Notes: generated by a model not told the origin, from the letters alone. A stretch of DNA of 64,000 nucleotides from JBGUVL01 sp964370395 (GCA_964370395.1 CAYJIZ010000007.1:1-64000); one strand, 5' to 3'. Counted from the first letter of the stretch, positions 46,064 through 57,091 are shown. Program-made: numbers and translations.

Positions 46064-47584
46064 TTACTTATAGTGTTCAATTAGTTCTTCTAATTGTTCT
46101 TTGTATTTTGATTCGCTTACTAATTTGTGTTCTGATTCTGCTTTTACTTTATTAACTAGAGCAGTAGCTTTTGTGATCGGTTGCAGTGTTCCTGCACCAG
46201 ACACACATCCTCCAGGACATCCCATTCCCTCTAACAAGTAACCATCGTATTTTCCGCTTTTTGCGAGTTGTAGCATTTTGCGACATTCGCGTAATCCTTG
46301 GGCATTGACAACTTTTACTTCACGAGTAGGATCTTTTTCTTTGATGCAATTAACAACGGCATTCGCAACACCACCACCGACAGCAAACCCTCTACCATCT
46401 GCACTTGCTTCGTTGAAAGCTGGTTCCGTTGGTTCAATGTTTTCTACGTTGATGTCTTTTGCGACAAACATGCTTGCTAATTCTTCAAATGTTAATACAA
46501 AATCAACCTCACTACGAACAGACTTTCTGCTTGCTTCTAATTTCTTAGCTGCACATGGTCCGATGAATACAATTTTTGCATCTGGATTTTGTTTCTTTGT
46601 AAGACGTGCTGTTAACACCATTGGTGTTAGTGCCATCGAGATATAAGATTTGAATTCAGGAAATACCTTCTTTGCCATCACTGACCAAGATGGGCAACAA
46701 GAGGTTGCCATAAAGGGTTGTTCGCTTGGCACTTTTTCTAAAAAGTCTTTGGCTTCGTCTAATGTACATAAGTCTGCTCCGATAGCTACTTCAACAGTAT
46801 CGTAGAATCCCAACTGTTTCATTGCGGTTTTTAATTTAGCGGAGTTTGTTTTGTTACCGAATTGGCCAACGAATGCTGGAGCAACACAGGCGATGACTTT
46901 GTCACCTTCGTTGATGGCTTGAATCAATTGAAAAATTTGGCTCTTATCAGCAATGGCACCAAAAGGGCAACTGACCAAACACATTCCACATGAGACACAT
47001 TTATCGTAGTTGATATTAGCGCGTCCATACTCATCGCTTTCGATGGCATCCATTCCACAAGCTCTTGCGCATGGACGATCTTGTTTTAGAATTGCATCAT
47101 AAGGACATACTTTTTTACATTGGCCACATTTGATGCAAGCGTCTTGATCGATAAAGGCTTTGCCATTTACAAATGAAATACATTTCTTAGGGCATACCTC
47201 CATACAAGGATGGGCTAGACAGCCACGACAGCCATCGCTCACGCGATACGCGTTTGCTTCGCATGAATTACAAGCAAACTTAATAATATTAATCAAAGGT
47301 GGTTCATAATACTTTTCTGACTTGATACTTTCTTCGATTCCATCAGAGATAGGTGCTGGACTATCTGCTGGACGTAAGGGTAATCCCATACTTAAACGTA
47401 GTCTTTCACCAACGATTGCTCTTTCTAAAAAGACAGAGTCGCGATATGTTGCGATTTCTCCGGGTATAATTTGATAAGGTAAATTTTCGATTCTTGAATA
47501 ATCGTTACCTTCGTATGCTAGTTTTGCGACTTCAACAAATACTTTGCGTCGTATATCTGTTAAAGATGAATAGATACCTCTCAT
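46064..47584 (-). CDS. monomeric [FeFe] hydrogenase
   Basis: A 506-residue iron hydrogenase that would reduce protons to H2 with electrons from ferredoxin. The N-terminal region is Cys-rich (CNSCEANAY; CRGCLAHPCMEVCPKKC; CIKCGQCKKVCP; CVSCGMCLVSCP), giving several [4Fe4S] clusters. The H-cluster domain has L1 TSCCPSW, L2 IGPCAAKK and L3 EGMGCPGGC. The TSCCP/PCAAK spelling is that of the so-called group B enzymes, not of classical CpI (TSCSPGW/MPCTSKK). AAAAGGAG precedes the ATG. The maturases HydEFG are not in the window. Single gene, convergent with the PASTA gene. Confidence 0.9.
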   Translation of the reverse strand: MRGIYSSLTDIRRKVFVEVAKLAYEGNDYSRIENLPYQIIPGEIATYRDSVFLERAIVGERLRLSMGLPLRPADSPAPISDGIEESIKSEKYYEPPLINIIKFACNSCEANAYRVSDGCRGCLAHPCMEVCPKKCISFVNGKAFIDQDACIKCGQCKKVCPYDAILKQDRPCARACGMDAIESDEYGRANINYDKCVSCGMCLVSCPFGAIADKSQIFQLIQAINEGDKVIACVAPAFVGQFGNKTNSAKLKTAMKQLGFYDTVEVAIGADLCTLDEAKDFLEKVPSEQPFMATSCCPSWSVMAKKVFPEFKSYISMALTPMVLTARLTKKQNPDAKIVFIGPCAAKKLEASRKSVRSEVDFVLTFEELASMFVAKDINVENIEPTEPAFNEASADGRGFAVGGGVANAVVNCIKEKDPTREVKVVNAQGLRECRKMLQLAKSGKYDGYLLEGMGCPGGCVSGAGTLQPITKATALVNKVKAESEHKLVSESKYKEQLEELIEHYK

Positions 47585-47866
47585 AATGTTCTCCTTTTTT
47601 AATACTTCTATTTTAGCACTTGTCGGAAATGAAAAAAAGGTAGGTATCTAAAAAAGGCAAAATAATGAATAAAAAAAGAAAAAGTAGAGGAAAAAAAGAA
47701 AAAAGATGGAAAAAGTAGTAAAAGTGTAAAATGTTTTGGTTTTGGAGTACGCCGATAACAAGATGAAAGGAATAGGTGTACAAGCGTAGAAGAGGGGGAT
47801 GGAAAGCTGTGATAACCAAAGGATTTCAAGCATTTTTTCAACGTTGAAAAAAAGTGAAAAAAGGAC
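47585..47866 (+). other. purine-rich intergenic region with a 20-bp perfect palindrome
   Basis: Between the divergent hydrogenase and S10 operon. 47620-47720 is strongly purine-rich on the plus strand. At 47833-47852 lies TTTTTTCAAC followed by its exact inverse GTTGAAAAAA, 15 bp before the S10 -35 hexamer. Short hydrophobic open frames on the minus strand here are low-complexity artefacts. No gene seen. Confidence 0.55.
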
Positions 47867-47896
47867 TTGCAATACCCCCTAACGACGTGTTAGAAT
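47867..47896 (+). promoter_or_regulatory. promoter of the S10 operon
   Basis: TTGCAA (47867-47872), 18-bp spacer, TAGAAT (47891-47896) with an upstream TGT giving an extended -10. Confidence 0.75.
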
Positions 47897-47902
47897 AGCG
47901 TT

Positions 47903-48017
47903 ACGACCGCATGGACGTGCGAGGTTGCTGACACACTGATAAACGTTGTCATGAACGTGTGTTAGGGAATTCGCATCGAGCGAGTCTATAAATCATTATA
48001 GATGAAAGGAGATTTAT
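47903..48017 (+). promoter_or_regulatory. structured leader of the S10 operon
   Basis: About 115 nt of leader. CTGACACAC pairs with GTGTGTTAG and encloses ACGTT...AACGT; a shorter TATAAATC/ATTATAGA region follows before the AAAGGAGAT ribosome site. In E. coli L4 binds such a leader. Whether L4 or another protein does so here is unknown. Confidence 0.5.
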
Positions 48018-48018
48018 C

Positions 48019-48330
48019 ATGGCAAAAAACAGTGTACGCATTCGATTAAAAGCGTATGAACACAGAACTTTAGATGCATCTGCAGAAAAGATCGTGGAAT
48101 CAGCACAAGCTCACGGTGCTAAAAAAATTGTTGGTCCAGTACCATTACCAACTGAAAAGCAAGTTGTAACTATCTTGCGTGCGGTACACAAATATAAGGA
48201 TTCTCGTGAACAATTTGAAATTAGAACGCACAAGCGTTTAATTGAAATTGTAGGCCCTAGTGCAGAAACTATCGACGCGTTAAGTCGTTTAGAATTACCT
48301 AGTGGTGTAGACATCGAGATTAAGTTATAG
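48019..48330 (+). CDS. rpsJ: 30S ribosomal protein S10
   Basis: A 103-residue S10/NusE, which also joins NusB in antitermination. [20 protein letters not shown] and the C-terminal [11 protein letters not shown] are conserved. AAAGGAGAT precedes ATG 48019. First gene of the S10-spc-alpha run. Confidence 0.98.
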   Translation: MAKNSVRIRLKAYEHRTLDASAEKIVESAQAHGAKKIVGPVPLPTEKQVVTILRAVHKYKDSREQFEIRTHKRLIEIVGPSAETIDALSRLELPSGVDIEIKL

Positions 48331-48345
48331 GAGGTGTAGACAGAC

Positions 48346-49062
48346 ATGAAAGGTATATTAGGACGTAAAATCGGAATGACACAAGTCTTCAATGAAGATG
48401 GTGTATTAATTCCTGTAACAGTAGTAGAAGCTACTCCAAATGCTGTATTACAAGTTAAGACAGTAGAGAATGATGGATATGAAGCAGTACAATTAGGATT
48501 TGAAGATGTGAAAGAGCAAAGAGCAACAAAGGCTAACAAAGGTCATGCTGCAAAAGCGAACACAGCTCCTAAAAAATTCACTAGAGAAATCAGAGGAAAC
48601 GAATTAAGTGTTGCTCTTGGTGATCAAGTGAAAGTAGATATCTTTGAAGCTGGAGACATGGTTGATGTTCAAGGAACTTCAAAAGGTAAAGGATTTATGG
48701 GAACAGTTGTTAGAAATAACGCGAAAATTGGTCCTAAATCACATGGTTCTATGCACCACAGACACATTGGGTCATTAGCAACAATCGGGATTACATCAAG
48801 AGCTGGTAAAATCTCGAAAGGAACAGTTATGGCTGGTCAAGAAGGTGGATACACTACAACGAACCAAAACTTAGAAATTATTAAAGTAGATGTAGAAAAC
48901 AACTACTTATTAATTAAAGGAAACGTTCCTGGTCCTAAAAAAGGATTAGTAATGGTAAAATCTGCAGTAAAAACAAGCAAAGCAAAAGGTGGAGCGCAAA
49001 CTTTAATAGATTACACTCCAGTTGAAGTAGTTGCGGAAGAAACTGCAGCTGAGGAGGAATAA
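48346..49062 (+). CDS. rplC: 50S ribosomal protein L3
   Basis: A 238-residue L3. It starts [15 protein letters not shown] and has the internal [12 protein letters not shown] and [11 protein letters not shown] blocks near the peptidyl-transferase centre. A C-terminal acidic extension ([11 protein letters not shown]) goes beyond the usual ~210 residues. Confidence 0.97.
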   Translation: MKGILGRKIGMTQVFNEDGVLIPVTVVEATPNAVLQVKTVENDGYEAVQLGFEDVKEQRATKANKGHAAKANTAPKKFTREIRGNELSVALGDQVKVDIFEAGDMVDVQGTSKGKGFMGTVVRNNAKIGPKSHGSMHHRHIGSLATIGITSRAGKISKGTVMAGQEGGYTTTNQNLEIIKVDVENNYLLIKGNVPGPKKGLVMVKSAVKTSKAKGGAQTLIDYTPVEVVAEETAAEEE

Positions 49063-49066
49063 GAAC

Positions 49067-49696
49067 ATGGCTAAATTAGAAGTAATTAACCAAGAAGGAA
49101 AAAAAGTAAGCGATATTACTTTAAATCCTGAAATCTTTGAAATCGAACCAAATCAGCAGGTAATCTTCGATGCTATCGTGATGCAACAAGCTAGCAAACG
49201 TCAAGGGACACACGACACGAAAACACGTACGGAAGTTCGTGGGGGTGGACGTAAACCATTTAGACAAAAAGGAACTGGACGTGCTCGTCAAGGTTCTATT
49301 AGAGCAACACAATGGCGTGGTGGGGGAATCGTATTCGGTCCTACACCTAGAAGCTACAAATATTCTTTAAACAAAAAAGTAAGAAGATTAGCACTAAAAT
49401 CAGTATTATCTGAAAAAGTATTATCTTCTGACATGATTGTGGTAGATAAATTTGAATTAGCTGCACCAAAAACAAAAGATTTCAATAAAATCATCGAAAA
49501 CATTGGAGCTTGCAAGAAAACATTATTCGTTGTTTCTCCTGAAGAAGACTTCGAAAATGCATACTTCTCAATGCGTAACATTCCTACAATGGAAATGGTA
49601 TTAGCAGAAGGTATCAATGTTTACGATATCGTAAATGCAAACAAAATCGTCTTTACACAAAGTGCTGTAAAAATGGTTGAGGAGGTACTTGGATAA
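49067..49696 (+). CDS. rplD: 50S ribosomal protein L4
   Basis: A 209-residue L4. The extended tunnel loop is [18 protein letters not shown]. Start ATG 49067 with GAGGAGG upstream; the longer frame from 49031 is inside rplC. It ends TAATG, overlapping rplW by one base. Confidence 0.97.
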   Translation: MAKLEVINQEGKKVSDITLNPEIFEIEPNQQVIFDAIVMQQASKRQGTHDTKTRTEVRGGGRKPFRQKGTGRARQGSIRATQWRGGGIVFGPTPRSYKYSLNKKVRRLALKSVLSEKVLSSDMIVVDKFELAAPKTKDFNKIIENIGACKKTLFVVSPEEDFENAYFSMRNIPTMEMVLAEGINVYDIVNANKIVFTQSAVKMVEEVLG

Positions 49697-49983
49697 TGAG
49701 TAAGGCTAGAGACATTATCATCCGTCCAATCATCACTGAGAAATCAATGAAGTTCATGGACGCTGACAACAAGGTTACTTTCGAAGTTGCGAAAGGATCT
49801 AACAAAACTGAAGTAAAACTTGCAGTTGAAGAAATCTTCAATGTGAAAGTTGAAAAAGTAAACATTGTTAACGTAAAACCTAGAACGAAAAGAATGGGTA
49901 AATACGTTGGTAAAACAAGTGCTGTTCGTAAAGCAATCGTTAAAATTGCTGCTGGACAAGAAATCAATCTATTTGGAGAATAG
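49696..49983 (+). CDS. rplW: 50S ribosomal protein L23
   Basis: A 95-residue L23 at the tunnel exit, docking site for SRP and trigger factor. [11 protein letters not shown] and the C-terminal KKAIVKIA-like end ([13 protein letters not shown]) are conserved. ATG overlaps the rplD stop. Confidence 0.97.
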   Translation: MSKARDIIIRPIITEKSMKFMDADNKVTFEVAKGSNKTEVKLAVEEIFNVKVEKVNIVNVKPRTKRMGKYVGKTSAVRKAIVKIAAGQEINLFGE

Positions 49984-50046
49984 TCCAAGTAGTCGAGAAG
50001 AGTCACGCTATTTCTCGTAAAAATGCGTTAGGAGGAAGAAATTACA

Positions 50047-50880
50047 ATGGGTATTAAAAAGTATAAGCCAACCACGCCTGGACGTCGTGGTATGACAACT
50101 TTGACATTCGATGAAATTACAGCTAGTAAGCCAGAACGTTCATTGACTGAGTCACTAAGTAAAAATGCTGGTCGTAATAACAATGGACGTATTACTACAC
50201 GTCATAAAGGTGGAGGACACAAACGCCAATACCGTATTATCGACTTTAAAAGAAATAAAGATGGTATTCCAGCTACAGTAGCTACAATTGAGTACGATCC
50301 AAACCGTTCTGCAAATATTGCGTTATTAAACTATGCAGATGGTGAAAAAAGATATATTTTAGCGCCAAAAGGATTAACTGTTGGAGCAAAAGTACAATCT
50401 GGTGCAGATTCTGATATCAAAGTTGGAAATGCATTAGAAATGAAAGACATTCCTGAAGGAACAGTAATTCACAATGTAGAATTAAAACCTGGAAAAGGTG
50501 GACAATTAGCAAGATCTGCTGGATGTTCAGCACAAATTTTAGGGATTGAAGAAAAATATGTAACACTTCGTTTATCAAGTGGAGAAGTTAGAAAAGTATT
50601 AGCTAACTGCCGCGCAACAATTGGTGTTGTTGGTAACGAAGACCACAGTTTAGTTAACATCGGGAAAGCTGGTAGAAACAGATGGAAAGGTGTTAGACCT
50701 ACAGTTCGTGGTTCTGTTATGAACCCTAACGATCACCCTCATGGTGGTGGGGAAGGACGTACATCTATTGGACGTAAATCTCCGATGACTCCTTGGGGTA
50801 AAAAAGCTATGGGTGTTATTACTCGTAAAAAGAAAAACGCTTCTGACAAATTAATTGTCCGTCGTCGTAACAGTAAATAA
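50047..50880 (+). CDS. rplB: 50S ribosomal protein L2
   Basis: A 277-residue L2. It starts [17 protein letters not shown] and carries the conserved C-terminal [19 protein letters not shown] with the His of the peptidyl-transferase region in [18 protein letters not shown] precedes the ATG. Confidence 0.98.
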   Translation: MGIKKYKPTTPGRRGMTTLTFDEITASKPERSLTESLSKNAGRNNNGRITTRHKGGGHKRQYRIIDFKRNKDGIPATVATIEYDPNRSANIALLNYADGEKRYILAPKGLTVGAKVQSGADSDIKVGNALEMKDIPEGTVIHNVELKPGKGGQLARSAGCSAQILGIEEKYVTLRLSSGEVRKVLANCRATIGVVGNEDHSLVNIGKAGRNRWKGVRPTVRGSVMNPNDHPHGGGEGRTSIGRKSPMTPWGKKAMGVITRKKKNASDKLIVRRRNSK

Positions 50881-50899
50881 GGCAAAGGAGGATATGTAA

Positions 50900-51178
50900 A
50901 TGAGTCGTAGTCTTAAAAAAGGACCTTTCTGTGATGAACACTTGATGAAGAAAGTGGAAGCAGTAAGTGCGTCTGGAAAAAAAGAAGTGATCAAAACTTG
51001 GTCACGTCGTTCAACTATATTCCCACAATTCGTGGAACACACTTTTGCCGTTTACAATGGTAAAGAACACATCCCTGTATACGTTACAGAAGATATGGTA
51101 GGACACAAATTGGGTGAATTTGTACCAACTAGAAAATACGCTGATCACGGCGGAGACGATAAGAAAGCTAAGAGATAG
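50900..51178 (+). CDS. rpsS: 30S ribosomal protein S19
   Basis: A 92-residue S19 with [35 protein letters not shown] and [11 protein letters not shown]. It binds the 30S head with S13. AAAGGAGG precedes ATG 50900. Confidence 0.98.
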   Translation: MSRSLKKGPFCDEHLMKKVEAVSASGKKEVIKTWSRRSTIFPQFVEHTFAVYNGKEHIPVYVTEDMVGHKLGEFVPTRKYADHGGDDKKAKR

Positions 51179-51191
51179 AGAGGACATCATA

Positions 51192-51527
51192 ATGGAAATT
51201 AAAGCAACAGCAAAAACATTACGTATCCCACCTAGAAAAGCTCGTTTAGTAATCGATCTTATCCGTGGGAAAGACGTAGAAGAAGCAGCAGCTATTTTAC
51301 GTTTTACATCTAACTTTGCAGCAGATGCAATTGGTAAGGTGTTAAACTCTGCAGTAGCAAACGCTGTAAACAACAATGATTTAAACGAAGAAAACTTATA
51401 CGTAAGTTCATGTTTCGTTAACGAAGGTGTTACGTTAAAACGTTTCATGCCTCGTGCAAAAGGAAATGCAAGTGCAATTCATAAAAGAACTTCACACATC
51501 ACTGTATGTGTAGCAGAAAGAGATTAG
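51192..51527 (+). CDS. rplV: 50S ribosomal protein L22
   Basis: A 111-residue L22, lining the exit tunnel with L4. It starts [20 protein letters not shown] and ends in the conserved [23 protein letters not shown] 51192 is used; the upstream extension from 51114 overlaps rpsS. The ribosome site AGAGAGGACA is weaker than its neighbours. Confidence 0.96.
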   Translation: MEIKATAKTLRIPPRKARLVIDLIRGKDVEEAAAILRFTSNFAADAIGKVLNSAVANAVNNNDLNEENLYVSSCFVNEGVTLKRFMPRAKGNASAIHKRTSHITVCVAERD

Positions 51528-51537
51528 GAGGTAGCTC

Positions 51538-52332
51538 ATGGGTCAAAAAGTAAGTCCTATCGGATTAAGAGTCGGGATCATTCGTGATTGGGAATCACGT
51601 TGGTTTGCGGATAAAGATTATGCCGATTTATTATTAGAAGACGTTAAAATTCGTGAATTCTTATTCAAAGAGTTGAAAGCTGCTTCTGTATCTAAAGTTG
51701 AAATTGAACGTTCTAAAAACCGTGTTGACGTAATCATCAAAACAGCAAGACCAGGTATGGTTATTGGTGCTAATGGTGGTGAAGTAGTAGAAGGTTTAAA
51801 GAAAAAATTAGTAAAAATGACAGGTGGAAAAAACATTTTCATTAAAGTAATGGAAATTGCTAACCCTGATTTGGATGCGAAATTAGTTGCAAGAAGTATT
51901 GCTGACCAATTGGAAAACCGTGCTTCATTTAGAACTGCACAAAAGAAAGCAATCCAAAGAACGATGCGTGCTGGAGCAAAAGGAATCAAAACTGCTGTTT
52001 CTGGACGTTTAGGTGGAGCTGATATGGCTCGTACTGAAGGATATTCTGAAGGTAATGTACCATTGCATACATTACGTGCAGATATCGACTATGCTTGGGA
52101 AGAAGCGGCAACTACTTATGGACGTTTAGGTGTTAAAGTTTGGATTTGTAGAGGGGAAGTTTTACCAGGAGAAATGGTAAAAGAACCTGAAGCACCAAAA
52201 AACAACATGAACGACAGAAGAAGAAATGCAAAAAGAGGAGATCGTCCTAACCGTCGCCCTCAACAAGCTGCTCCTAAAGCAGAAAAAGCAGCACCAGTAG
52301 CGGACGCTGCGAAAGTTGAAGGAGGTAATTAA
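51538..52332 (+). CDS. rpsC: 30S ribosomal protein S3
   Basis: A 264-residue S3 with the KH domain ([19 protein letters not shown]) and the C-terminal [12 protein letters not shown]. It is about 45 residues longer than in Bacillus because of a Lys/Arg/Ala-rich tail (residues ~220-264). S3 forms the mRNA entry site. TAGGAGG precedes the ATG. Confidence 0.97.
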   Translation: MGQKVSPIGLRVGIIRDWESRWFADKDYADLLLEDVKIREFLFKELKAASVSKVEIERSKNRVDVIIKTARPGMVIGANGGEVVEGLKKKLVKMTGGKNIFIKVMEIANPDLDAKLVARSIADQLENRASFRTAQKKAIQRTMRAGAKGIKTAVSGRLGGADMARTEGYSEGNVPLHTLRADIDYAWEEAATTYGRLGVKVWICRGEVLPGEMVKEPEAPKNNMNDRRRNAKRGDRPNRRPQQAAPKAEKAAPVADAAKVEGGN

Positions 52333-52334
52333 TT

Positions 52335-52748
52335 ATGTTAATGCCTAAAAGAACAAAATACAGAAGACCTCACCGTTTATCTTACGAAGGTCGTGCAAAA
52401 GCTGGACGTGACATCGCGTTTGGTGAATATGGTCTAATGGCAGACACTGGTAACTATGTAAGTAACCGTCAAATCGAAGCTGCGCGTATTGCGATGACTC
52501 GTTATATGAAACGTGGTGGGAAAGTTTGGATTAAAATCTTCCCTCACATGGCTAGAACTAAAAAACCATTAGAAGTACGTATGGGTTCAGGGAAAGGTGC
52601 TCCAGATAGCTGGGTAGCAGTTGTTCAACCTGGACGTATTATGTTTGAAATCGCTGGAGTTAGTGAAGAAGTAGCACGTGAAGCATTCCGTCTTGCTGCT
52701 CACAAATTACCAGTAAAATGTAAATTCGTGAAGAAAGGAGAAAAGTAA
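52335..52748 (+). CDS. rplP: 50S ribosomal protein L16
   Basis: A 137-residue L16, [15 protein letters not shown], with [12 protein letters not shown]. It helps position A-site tRNA. GAAGGAGG overlaps the end of rpsC. Confidence 0.98.
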   Translation: MLMPKRTKYRRPHRLSYEGRAKAGRDIAFGEYGLMADTGNYVSNRQIEAARIAMTRYMKRGGKVWIKIFPHMARTKKPLEVRMGSGKGAPDSWVAVVQPGRIMFEIAGVSEEVAREAFRLAAHKLPVKCKFVKKGEK

Positions 52749-52751
52749 TCC

Positions 52752-52952
52752 ATGTTAGCAAAAGAAATTAGAGAAAAGAGTAATGAAGAATTACTACAAG
52801 AAATCGATCGCTTAAAGGAAGAGCTTTTCAACCTACGCTTCCAACAAGCTACTGGGCAATTAGAAAACACAGCTCGTATGAAAGATGTGAAGAAAACAAT
52901 TGCACGTATTAAAACTGTGATTACTGAGCGTACGCTTGGTAACCAAGAATAG
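52752..52952 (+). CDS. rpmC: 50S ribosomal protein L29
   Basis: A 66-residue L29, an alpha-helical pair near the tunnel exit: [20 protein letters not shown], then [15 protein letters not shown]. Three nt after the rplP stop; GAAAGGAGAAA serves as ribosome site. Confidence 0.97.
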   Translation: MLAKEIREKSNEELLQEIDRLKEELFNLRFQQATGQLENTARMKDVKKTIARIKTVITERTLGNQE

Positions 52953-52966
52953 GAGGACAGTGAAAA

Positions 52967-53227
52967 GTGGAAAGATCTAAACGTAAAGTATATCGTGGAA
53001 CAGTAGTTTCAGATAAAATGGACAAAACAATCACTGTTGTTGTTGAAACGAAAAAAACACATCCTTTATATGGAAAACGTGTTAAATATTCAAAGAAATT
53101 TAAGGCTCATGATGAAAACAATGAAGCTAAAATTGGAGATAAAGTAGTAATTATGGAAACTCGTCCATTAAGTGCTACAAAACGTTTCCGTTTAGTTGAA
53201 ATCGTTGAAAAAGCCGTAGTTCTATAG
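52967..53227 (+). CDS. rpsQ: 30S ribosomal protein S17
   Basis: An 86-residue S17 (OB fold): [34 protein letters not shown]. It starts with GTG 52967; AGGAGG lies 10 nt upstream. Confidence 0.97.
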   Translation: MERSKRKVYRGTVVSDKMDKTITVVVETKKTHPLYGKRVKYSKKFKAHDENNEAKIGDKVVIMETRPLSATKRFRLVEIVEKAVVL

Positions 53228-53245
53228 GTCGAGGAGGGTAAATTT

Positions 53246-53614
53246 ATGATTCAAAATGAAACTAGATTGCGCGTAGCCGACAATACAGGAGCTAAAGAAG
53301 TTTTAGTTATCCGTGGACTTGGTGGAAGTAGACGTAGATCTTCAAATATTGGAGACATCGTTGTTTGTGCGGTAAAACAAGCAGCTCCAGGTGGAACTGT
53401 GAAAAAAGGTGACGTTGTTAAAGCGGTTATCGTTCGTACAAAATACGGTGTTAGAAGAGATAATGGAACTTACATTAAATTTGACGACAACGCAGTAGTA
53501 ATTATTAAAGATGATAATACACCACGTGGTACTCGTATTTTCGGGCCAGTGGCGAGAGAACTTCGTGATAAAGACTTTATGAAAATTGTGTCTTTAGCAC
53601 CAGAAGTGTTATAG
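53246..53614 (+). CDS. rplN: 50S ribosomal protein L14
   Basis: A 122-residue L14: [20 protein letters not shown] and [20 protein letters not shown]. Lies at the 30S interface with L19 and binds RsfS. GAGGAGGG precedes the ATG. Confidence 0.98.
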   Translation: MIQNETRLRVADNTGAKEVLVIRGLGGSRRRSSNIGDIVVCAVKQAAPGGTVKKGDVVKAVIVRTKYGVRRDNGTYIKFDDNAVVIIKDDNTPRGTRIFGPVARELRDKDFMKIVSLAPEVL

Positions 53615-53628
53615 TAGGAGGTATCTTT

Positions 53629-53937
53629 GTGAAAATCAAAAAAGGTGATAAAGTACAAGTTATTACAGGATCTGACAAAGGTACTGTTGCTGAAGTAATC
53701 AAAGCGATCCCTTCAAAAGATATGGTTGTTGTAGAAGGTGTTAACATGAAGAAAAAACACTTAAAACCTACACAACAAAATCCAGATGGAGGAATCACTG
53801 AATTCGAAGCACCAATCCATGTGTCAAACGTAATGGCTTACGATGCAAAGGCGAAAAAGGCTAGCCGTATTGCATTTAAAGAAGAAAAAGGTAAAAAAGT
53901 ACGCGTCTATGTTAAAACTGGCGCTGCTGTGAAGTAG
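53629..53937 (+). CDS. rplX: 50S ribosomal protein L24
   Basis: A 102-residue L24 with an N-terminal KOW motif ([20 protein letters not shown]), an early assembly protein. It starts with GTG 53629; TAGGAGG is 6 nt upstream. Confidence 0.97.
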   Translation: MKIKKGDKVQVITGSDKGTVAEVIKAIPSKDMVVVEGVNMKKKHLKPTQQNPDGGITEFEAPIHVSNVMAYDAKAKKASRIAFKEEKGKKVRVYVKTGAAVK

Positions 53938-53949
53938 GGAGGTAACTAG

Positions 53950-54498
53950 ATGAACCGCCTAAGAGAAAAATATGTAAATGAAATTGGACCAAACTTAGTT
54001 AAACAATTTAACTACTCTTCTGTAATGGAAGTGCCTAAAGTAGAAAAAATCGTTCTTAACATTGGTCTTGGTGAAGCTGTTGCAAATCCAAAAGTATTGG
54101 ATGATGCAGTTGCTGAATTACAACAAATTACAGGTCAAAAACCAGTAATTACAAAAGCAAAAAAATCAATTGCGAACTTCAAATTAAGAGAAGGTATGCC
54201 AATTGGTTGTAAAGTTACTTTAAGAGGGGAAAAAATGTATGATTTCCTTGATAAATTAATTTCGATTACGATTCCTCGTATTAGAGATTTCCGTGGTGTT
54301 AGCGATACATCTTTCGATGGACGTGGTAACTACACGCTTGGAGTAAAAGAACAAATTATTTTCCCAGAAATTAACTATGATAAAGTTAACAAATTACGTG
54401 GTATGGACATTGTTATTGTCACTACTGCGAATACAAATGAAGAGGCTAAAGCATTGTTAAGCGAAATGGGAATGCCTTTCAAAAAAGGAGGACAATAG
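53950..54498 (+). CDS. rplE: 50S ribosomal protein L5
   Basis: A 182-residue L5, binder of 5S r[52 protein letters not shown] precedes ATG 53950. Confidence 0.98.
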   Translation: MNRLREKYVNEIGPNLVKQFNYSSVMEVPKVEKIVLNIGLGEAVANPKVLDDAVAELQQITGQKPVITKAKKSIANFKLREGMPIGCKVTLRGEKMYDFLDKLISITIPRIRDFRGVSDTSFDGRGNYTLGVKEQIIFPEINYDKVNKLRGMDIVIVTTANTNEEAKALLSEMGMPFKKGGQ

Positions 54499-54501
54499 TC
54501 A

Positions 54502-54687
54502 ATGGCAAAGAAAGCAATGATTATCAAATCAAAACGCCCTCAAAAATATTCAACTCGTGAATATACACGTTGTGAACGTTGTGGACGTCCTCACTCAGTT
54601 TTACGTAAATACAAACTATGTCGTGTTTGCTTTAGAGAATTGGCTTACAAAGGTCAAATCCCTGGAGTAAAAAAGGCAAGCTGGTAG
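54502..54687 (+). CDS. rpsN: 30S ribosomal protein S14, zinc-binding (type Z)
   Basis: A 61-residue S14 of the short zinc-ribbon form: [20 protein letters not shown] carries the two CxxC pairs. The zinc-free long form would be about 89 residues. Under zinc limitation some Bacillota switch to such a paralogue; none is seen here. AAAGGAGG overlaps the rplE end. Confidence 0.98.
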   Translation: MAKKAMIIKSKRPQKYSTREYTRCERCGRPHSVLRKYKLCRVCFRELAYKGQIPGVKKASW

Positions 54688-54705
54688 TAAGGAGGAAAGT
54701 CAAAA

Positions 54706-55101
54706 ATGATGATGACAGATCCAATTGCAGATATGCTTACTAGAGTTCGTAACGCGATTCAAGCACGTCACGAAGAAGTATCAATTCCTGCAAGTAAAGA
54801 AAAAGTAGAAATTGCAAAAATTCTTAAAGAAGAAGGTTTCATTACGGATTTTGCAGTAGAAGGTGATGTTAAGAAAACAATCACTGTAACATTAAAATAC
54901 GGACCAAATAACGAAAAAGTTATTAGTGGATTAAAGAGAATTTCAACTCCAGGGTTACGTGTGTACGCTAAGGCTGAAAAATTGCCAAGAGTGTTAAACG
55001 GACTAGGAATTGCAATCATCTCAACATCTTATGGTCTAATGACTGATAAAGATGCTAGAGCGAAAAACGCAGGTGGCGAAGTAGTCGCTTACGTTTGGTA
55101 A
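54706..55101 (+). CDS. rpsH: 30S ribosomal protein S8
   Basis: A 131-residue S8: [15 protein letters not shown] and [20 protein letters not shown]. Three ATG codons occur close together at 54706, 54709 and 54712; AAGGAGG fits the first best. In E. coli it autoregulates the spc operon. Confidence 0.97.
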   Translation: MMMTDPIADMLTRVRNAIQARHEEVSIPASKEKVEIAKILKEEGFITDFAVEGDVKKTITVTLKYGPNNEKVISGLKRISTPGLRVYAKAEKLPRVLNGLGIAIISTSYGLMTDKDARAKNAGGEVVAYVW

Positions 55102-55128
55102 TAGTATACAGACAACGGAGGTAAAGAA

Positions 55129-55674
55129 ATGTCACGTATCGGGAATAAACTGATTACCATTCCTGCTGGTGTAGAGTTTACTTGCACTGACAAGAATGAG
55201 GTGACTGTTAAAGGACCAAAAGGAACTTTAGCTCGTCAATTCTCTCCACTTATGGATATTAAAGTGGAAGGTGATACTATTACAGTAGTACGCCAAAATG
55301 AAGAAAAACATACAAAACAATTACATGGAACTACACGTGCACTTTTAGCAAATATGATCGAAGGTGTAAGTGAAGGATTCACAAAAGATTTAGAACTAGT
55401 TGGGATTGGATTCCGTGCTAACTTACAAGGGAAAAAACTTGTGTTAACAGTAGGGTACTCTCACCCAGTAGAAATCGAAATCGAAGAGGGACTTACTTGT
55501 GAAGTTCCATCAAATACAGAAATTAAAATTTCAGGAATCGACAAACAAAGAGTCGGTGAATGTGCTGCAGTAATTAGAGCTGTTAGAAAACCAGAACCTT
55601 ACAAAGGGAAAGGTATTCGCTATAAAGGTGAATACGTTCGTCGTAAGGAAGGTAAAACAGCTGCTAAGAAGTAG
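55129..55674 (+). CDS. rplF: 50S ribosomal protein L6
   Basis: A 181-residue L6: [17 protein letters not shown] and the C-terminal [20 protein letters not shown] near the sarcin-ricin loop. ACGGAGGTAA precedes ATG 55129. Confidence 0.98.
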   Translation: MSRIGNKLITIPAGVEFTCTDKNEVTVKGPKGTLARQFSPLMDIKVEGDTITVVRQNEEKHTKQLHGTTRALLANMIEGVSEGFTKDLELVGIGFRANLQGKKLVLTVGYSHPVEIEIEEGLTCEVPSNTEIKISGIDKQRVGECAAVIRAVRKPEPYKGKGIRYKGEYVRRKEGKTAAKK

Positions 55675-55692
55675 ACGGGAAGGAGTTAAAAC

Positions 55693-56049
55693 ATGCTTAA
55701 GAAAATTGATAGAAATAAAGAACGTCAACGTCGTCATGCACGTGTTCGTACAAAAATCAGTGGAACTCCTGAGTGTCCTAGATTGAGCGTTTTCCGTTCA
55801 AACGCACACATTCATGCACAAATTATTGACGATGTGAATGGAAGAACATTAGTTGCTACAAGTAGTGTAGCGCTTAAATTAGATAATGGTGGAAATGTAG
55901 AAGCTGCTGCAAAAGTTGGTGCGGAAATCGCTAACTTAGCTGCAAAAGCAAAAATCAGCGAAGTAAAATTCGACCGTGGTGGATACATTTACCATGGACG
56001 TGTAAAAGCGTTAGCCGAAGCAGCTCGTGAAGCTGGGCTTAAATTTTAA
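55693..56049 (+). CDS. rplR: 50S ribosomal protein L18
   Basis: A 118-residue L18 binding 5S r[51 protein letters not shown] precedes ATG 55693. Confidence 0.98.
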   Translation: MLKKIDRNKERQRRHARVRTKISGTPECPRLSVFRSNAHIHAQIIDDVNGRTLVATSSVALKLDNGGNVEAAAKVGAEIANLAAKAKISEVKFDRGGYIYHGRVKALAEAAREAGLKF

Positions 56050-56061
56050 GAGGAGGTCACA

Positions 56062-56637
56062 ATGGAAAATACAACTATGGAAAACAAACCTGTAGCGAAC
56101 AAAAAACCTATGGGTAACAAAAGACCTACTGATAGAAAACCAAGAAGAGACCGTGTCGAAAAAGAATTCGAAGAACGCGTAGTTACAATTAACCGTGTTA
56201 CAAAAGTAGTTAAAGGGGGACGTCGTTTCCGTTTCGCTGCTTTAGTAGTAATTGGTGATGGTAAAGGACGTGTTGGTTTTGGAACTGGGAAAGCTAACGA
56301 AGTACCTGATGCTATTAAAAAAGCTATTGAAGATGCTAAGAAAAATGTATTTACTGTACCAACAGTAGGTAACACAATTCCACATGCAATCACTGGTAAA
56401 TATGGAGCTGGTTCAGTATTCTTACGTCCTGCTTCAGAAGGTACTGGGGTAATCGCTGGTGGTGCTGTACGTGATGTATTAGAAGTTGCTGGAATCAAAG
56501 ACGTTTTATCAAAATGTCTTGGATCTCGTACTCCTATTAACATGGTTCGTGCAACAATCTGTGCATTACAGGAACTAAAAACAGTAGAAGACATTGCTCG
56601 TCTTCGCGGTAAAAAACCGGAAGAAATCCGCGGCTAG
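56062..56637 (+). CDS. rpsE: 30S ribosomal protein S5
   Basis: A 191-residue S5. The dsRBD-like part starts at about residue 37 ([20 protein letters not shown]), and the second half has [20 protein letters not shown]. An N-terminal extension of ~25 residues rich in Lys, Asn and Pro exceeds the Bacillus form (166 aa). Normally rpmD (L30) follows; here rplO comes after 12 nt. Confidence 0.97.
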   Translation: MENTTMENKPVANKKPMGNKRPTDRKPRRDRVEKEFEERVVTINRVTKVVKGGRRFRFAALVVIGDGKGRVGFGTGKANEVPDAIKKAIEDAKKNVFTVPTVGNTIPHAITGKYGAGSVFLRPASEGTGVIAGGAVRDVLEVAGIKDVLSKCLGSRTPINMVRATICALQELKTVEDIARLRGKKPEEIRG

Positions 56638-56649
56638 GAGGGTATATAA

Positions 56650-57090
56650 ATGAAATTACATGAAATGAAATATACTGAAGGTGCTAGAAAGAGTAGAAAA
56701 CGTTTAGGACGTGGACACGCTTCTGGAACTGGGAAAACTGCTGGTAAAGGACACAAAGGGCAAAATGCTCGTTCAGGTGGTGGAGTTCGTTTAGGATTCG
56801 AAGGTGGTCAAACACCTCTTGCTAGACGTTTGCCAAAACGTGGATTTACAAACTTTACTAGAAAAGAATTTGCAATTGTTAATGTGGAAGCATTAAACAA
56901 ATTTGATAACGGAGTAGAAGTAACTCCAGAATTATTAATCGAAACAGGATTAGTAAAAAAAGAATTAGACGGAATTAAAATTTTAGGGCAAGGTGAATTA
57001 GAAAAGAAATTAGTTGTAAAAGCTAACAAATTCTCTAAATCAGCTGTAGCTGTAATCGAAAAAGCTGGCGGAAAAGTAGAGGTTATCTAA
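56650..57090 (+). CDS. rplO: 50S ribosomal protein L15
   Basis: A 146-residue L15: [20 protein letters not shown] and [20 protein letters not shown], then [10 protein letters not shown]. It directly follows rpsE because rpmD is absent. Two nt before secY. Confidence 0.98.
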   Translation: MKLHEMKYTEGARKSRKRLGRGHASGTGKTAGKGHKGQNARSGGGVRLGFEGGQTPLARRLPKRGFTNFTRKEFAIVNVEALNKFDNGVEVTPELLIETGLVKKELDGIKILGQGELEKKLVVKANKFSKSAVAVIEKAGGKVEVI

Positions 57091-57091
57091 C

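Noticed and set aside
47608..47872. Three hydrophobic minus-strand frames upstream of the S10 operon
   Set aside because: They arise from the purine-rich plus strand, overlap one another, and have Phe/Ser/Leu low-complexity sequence without start signals.
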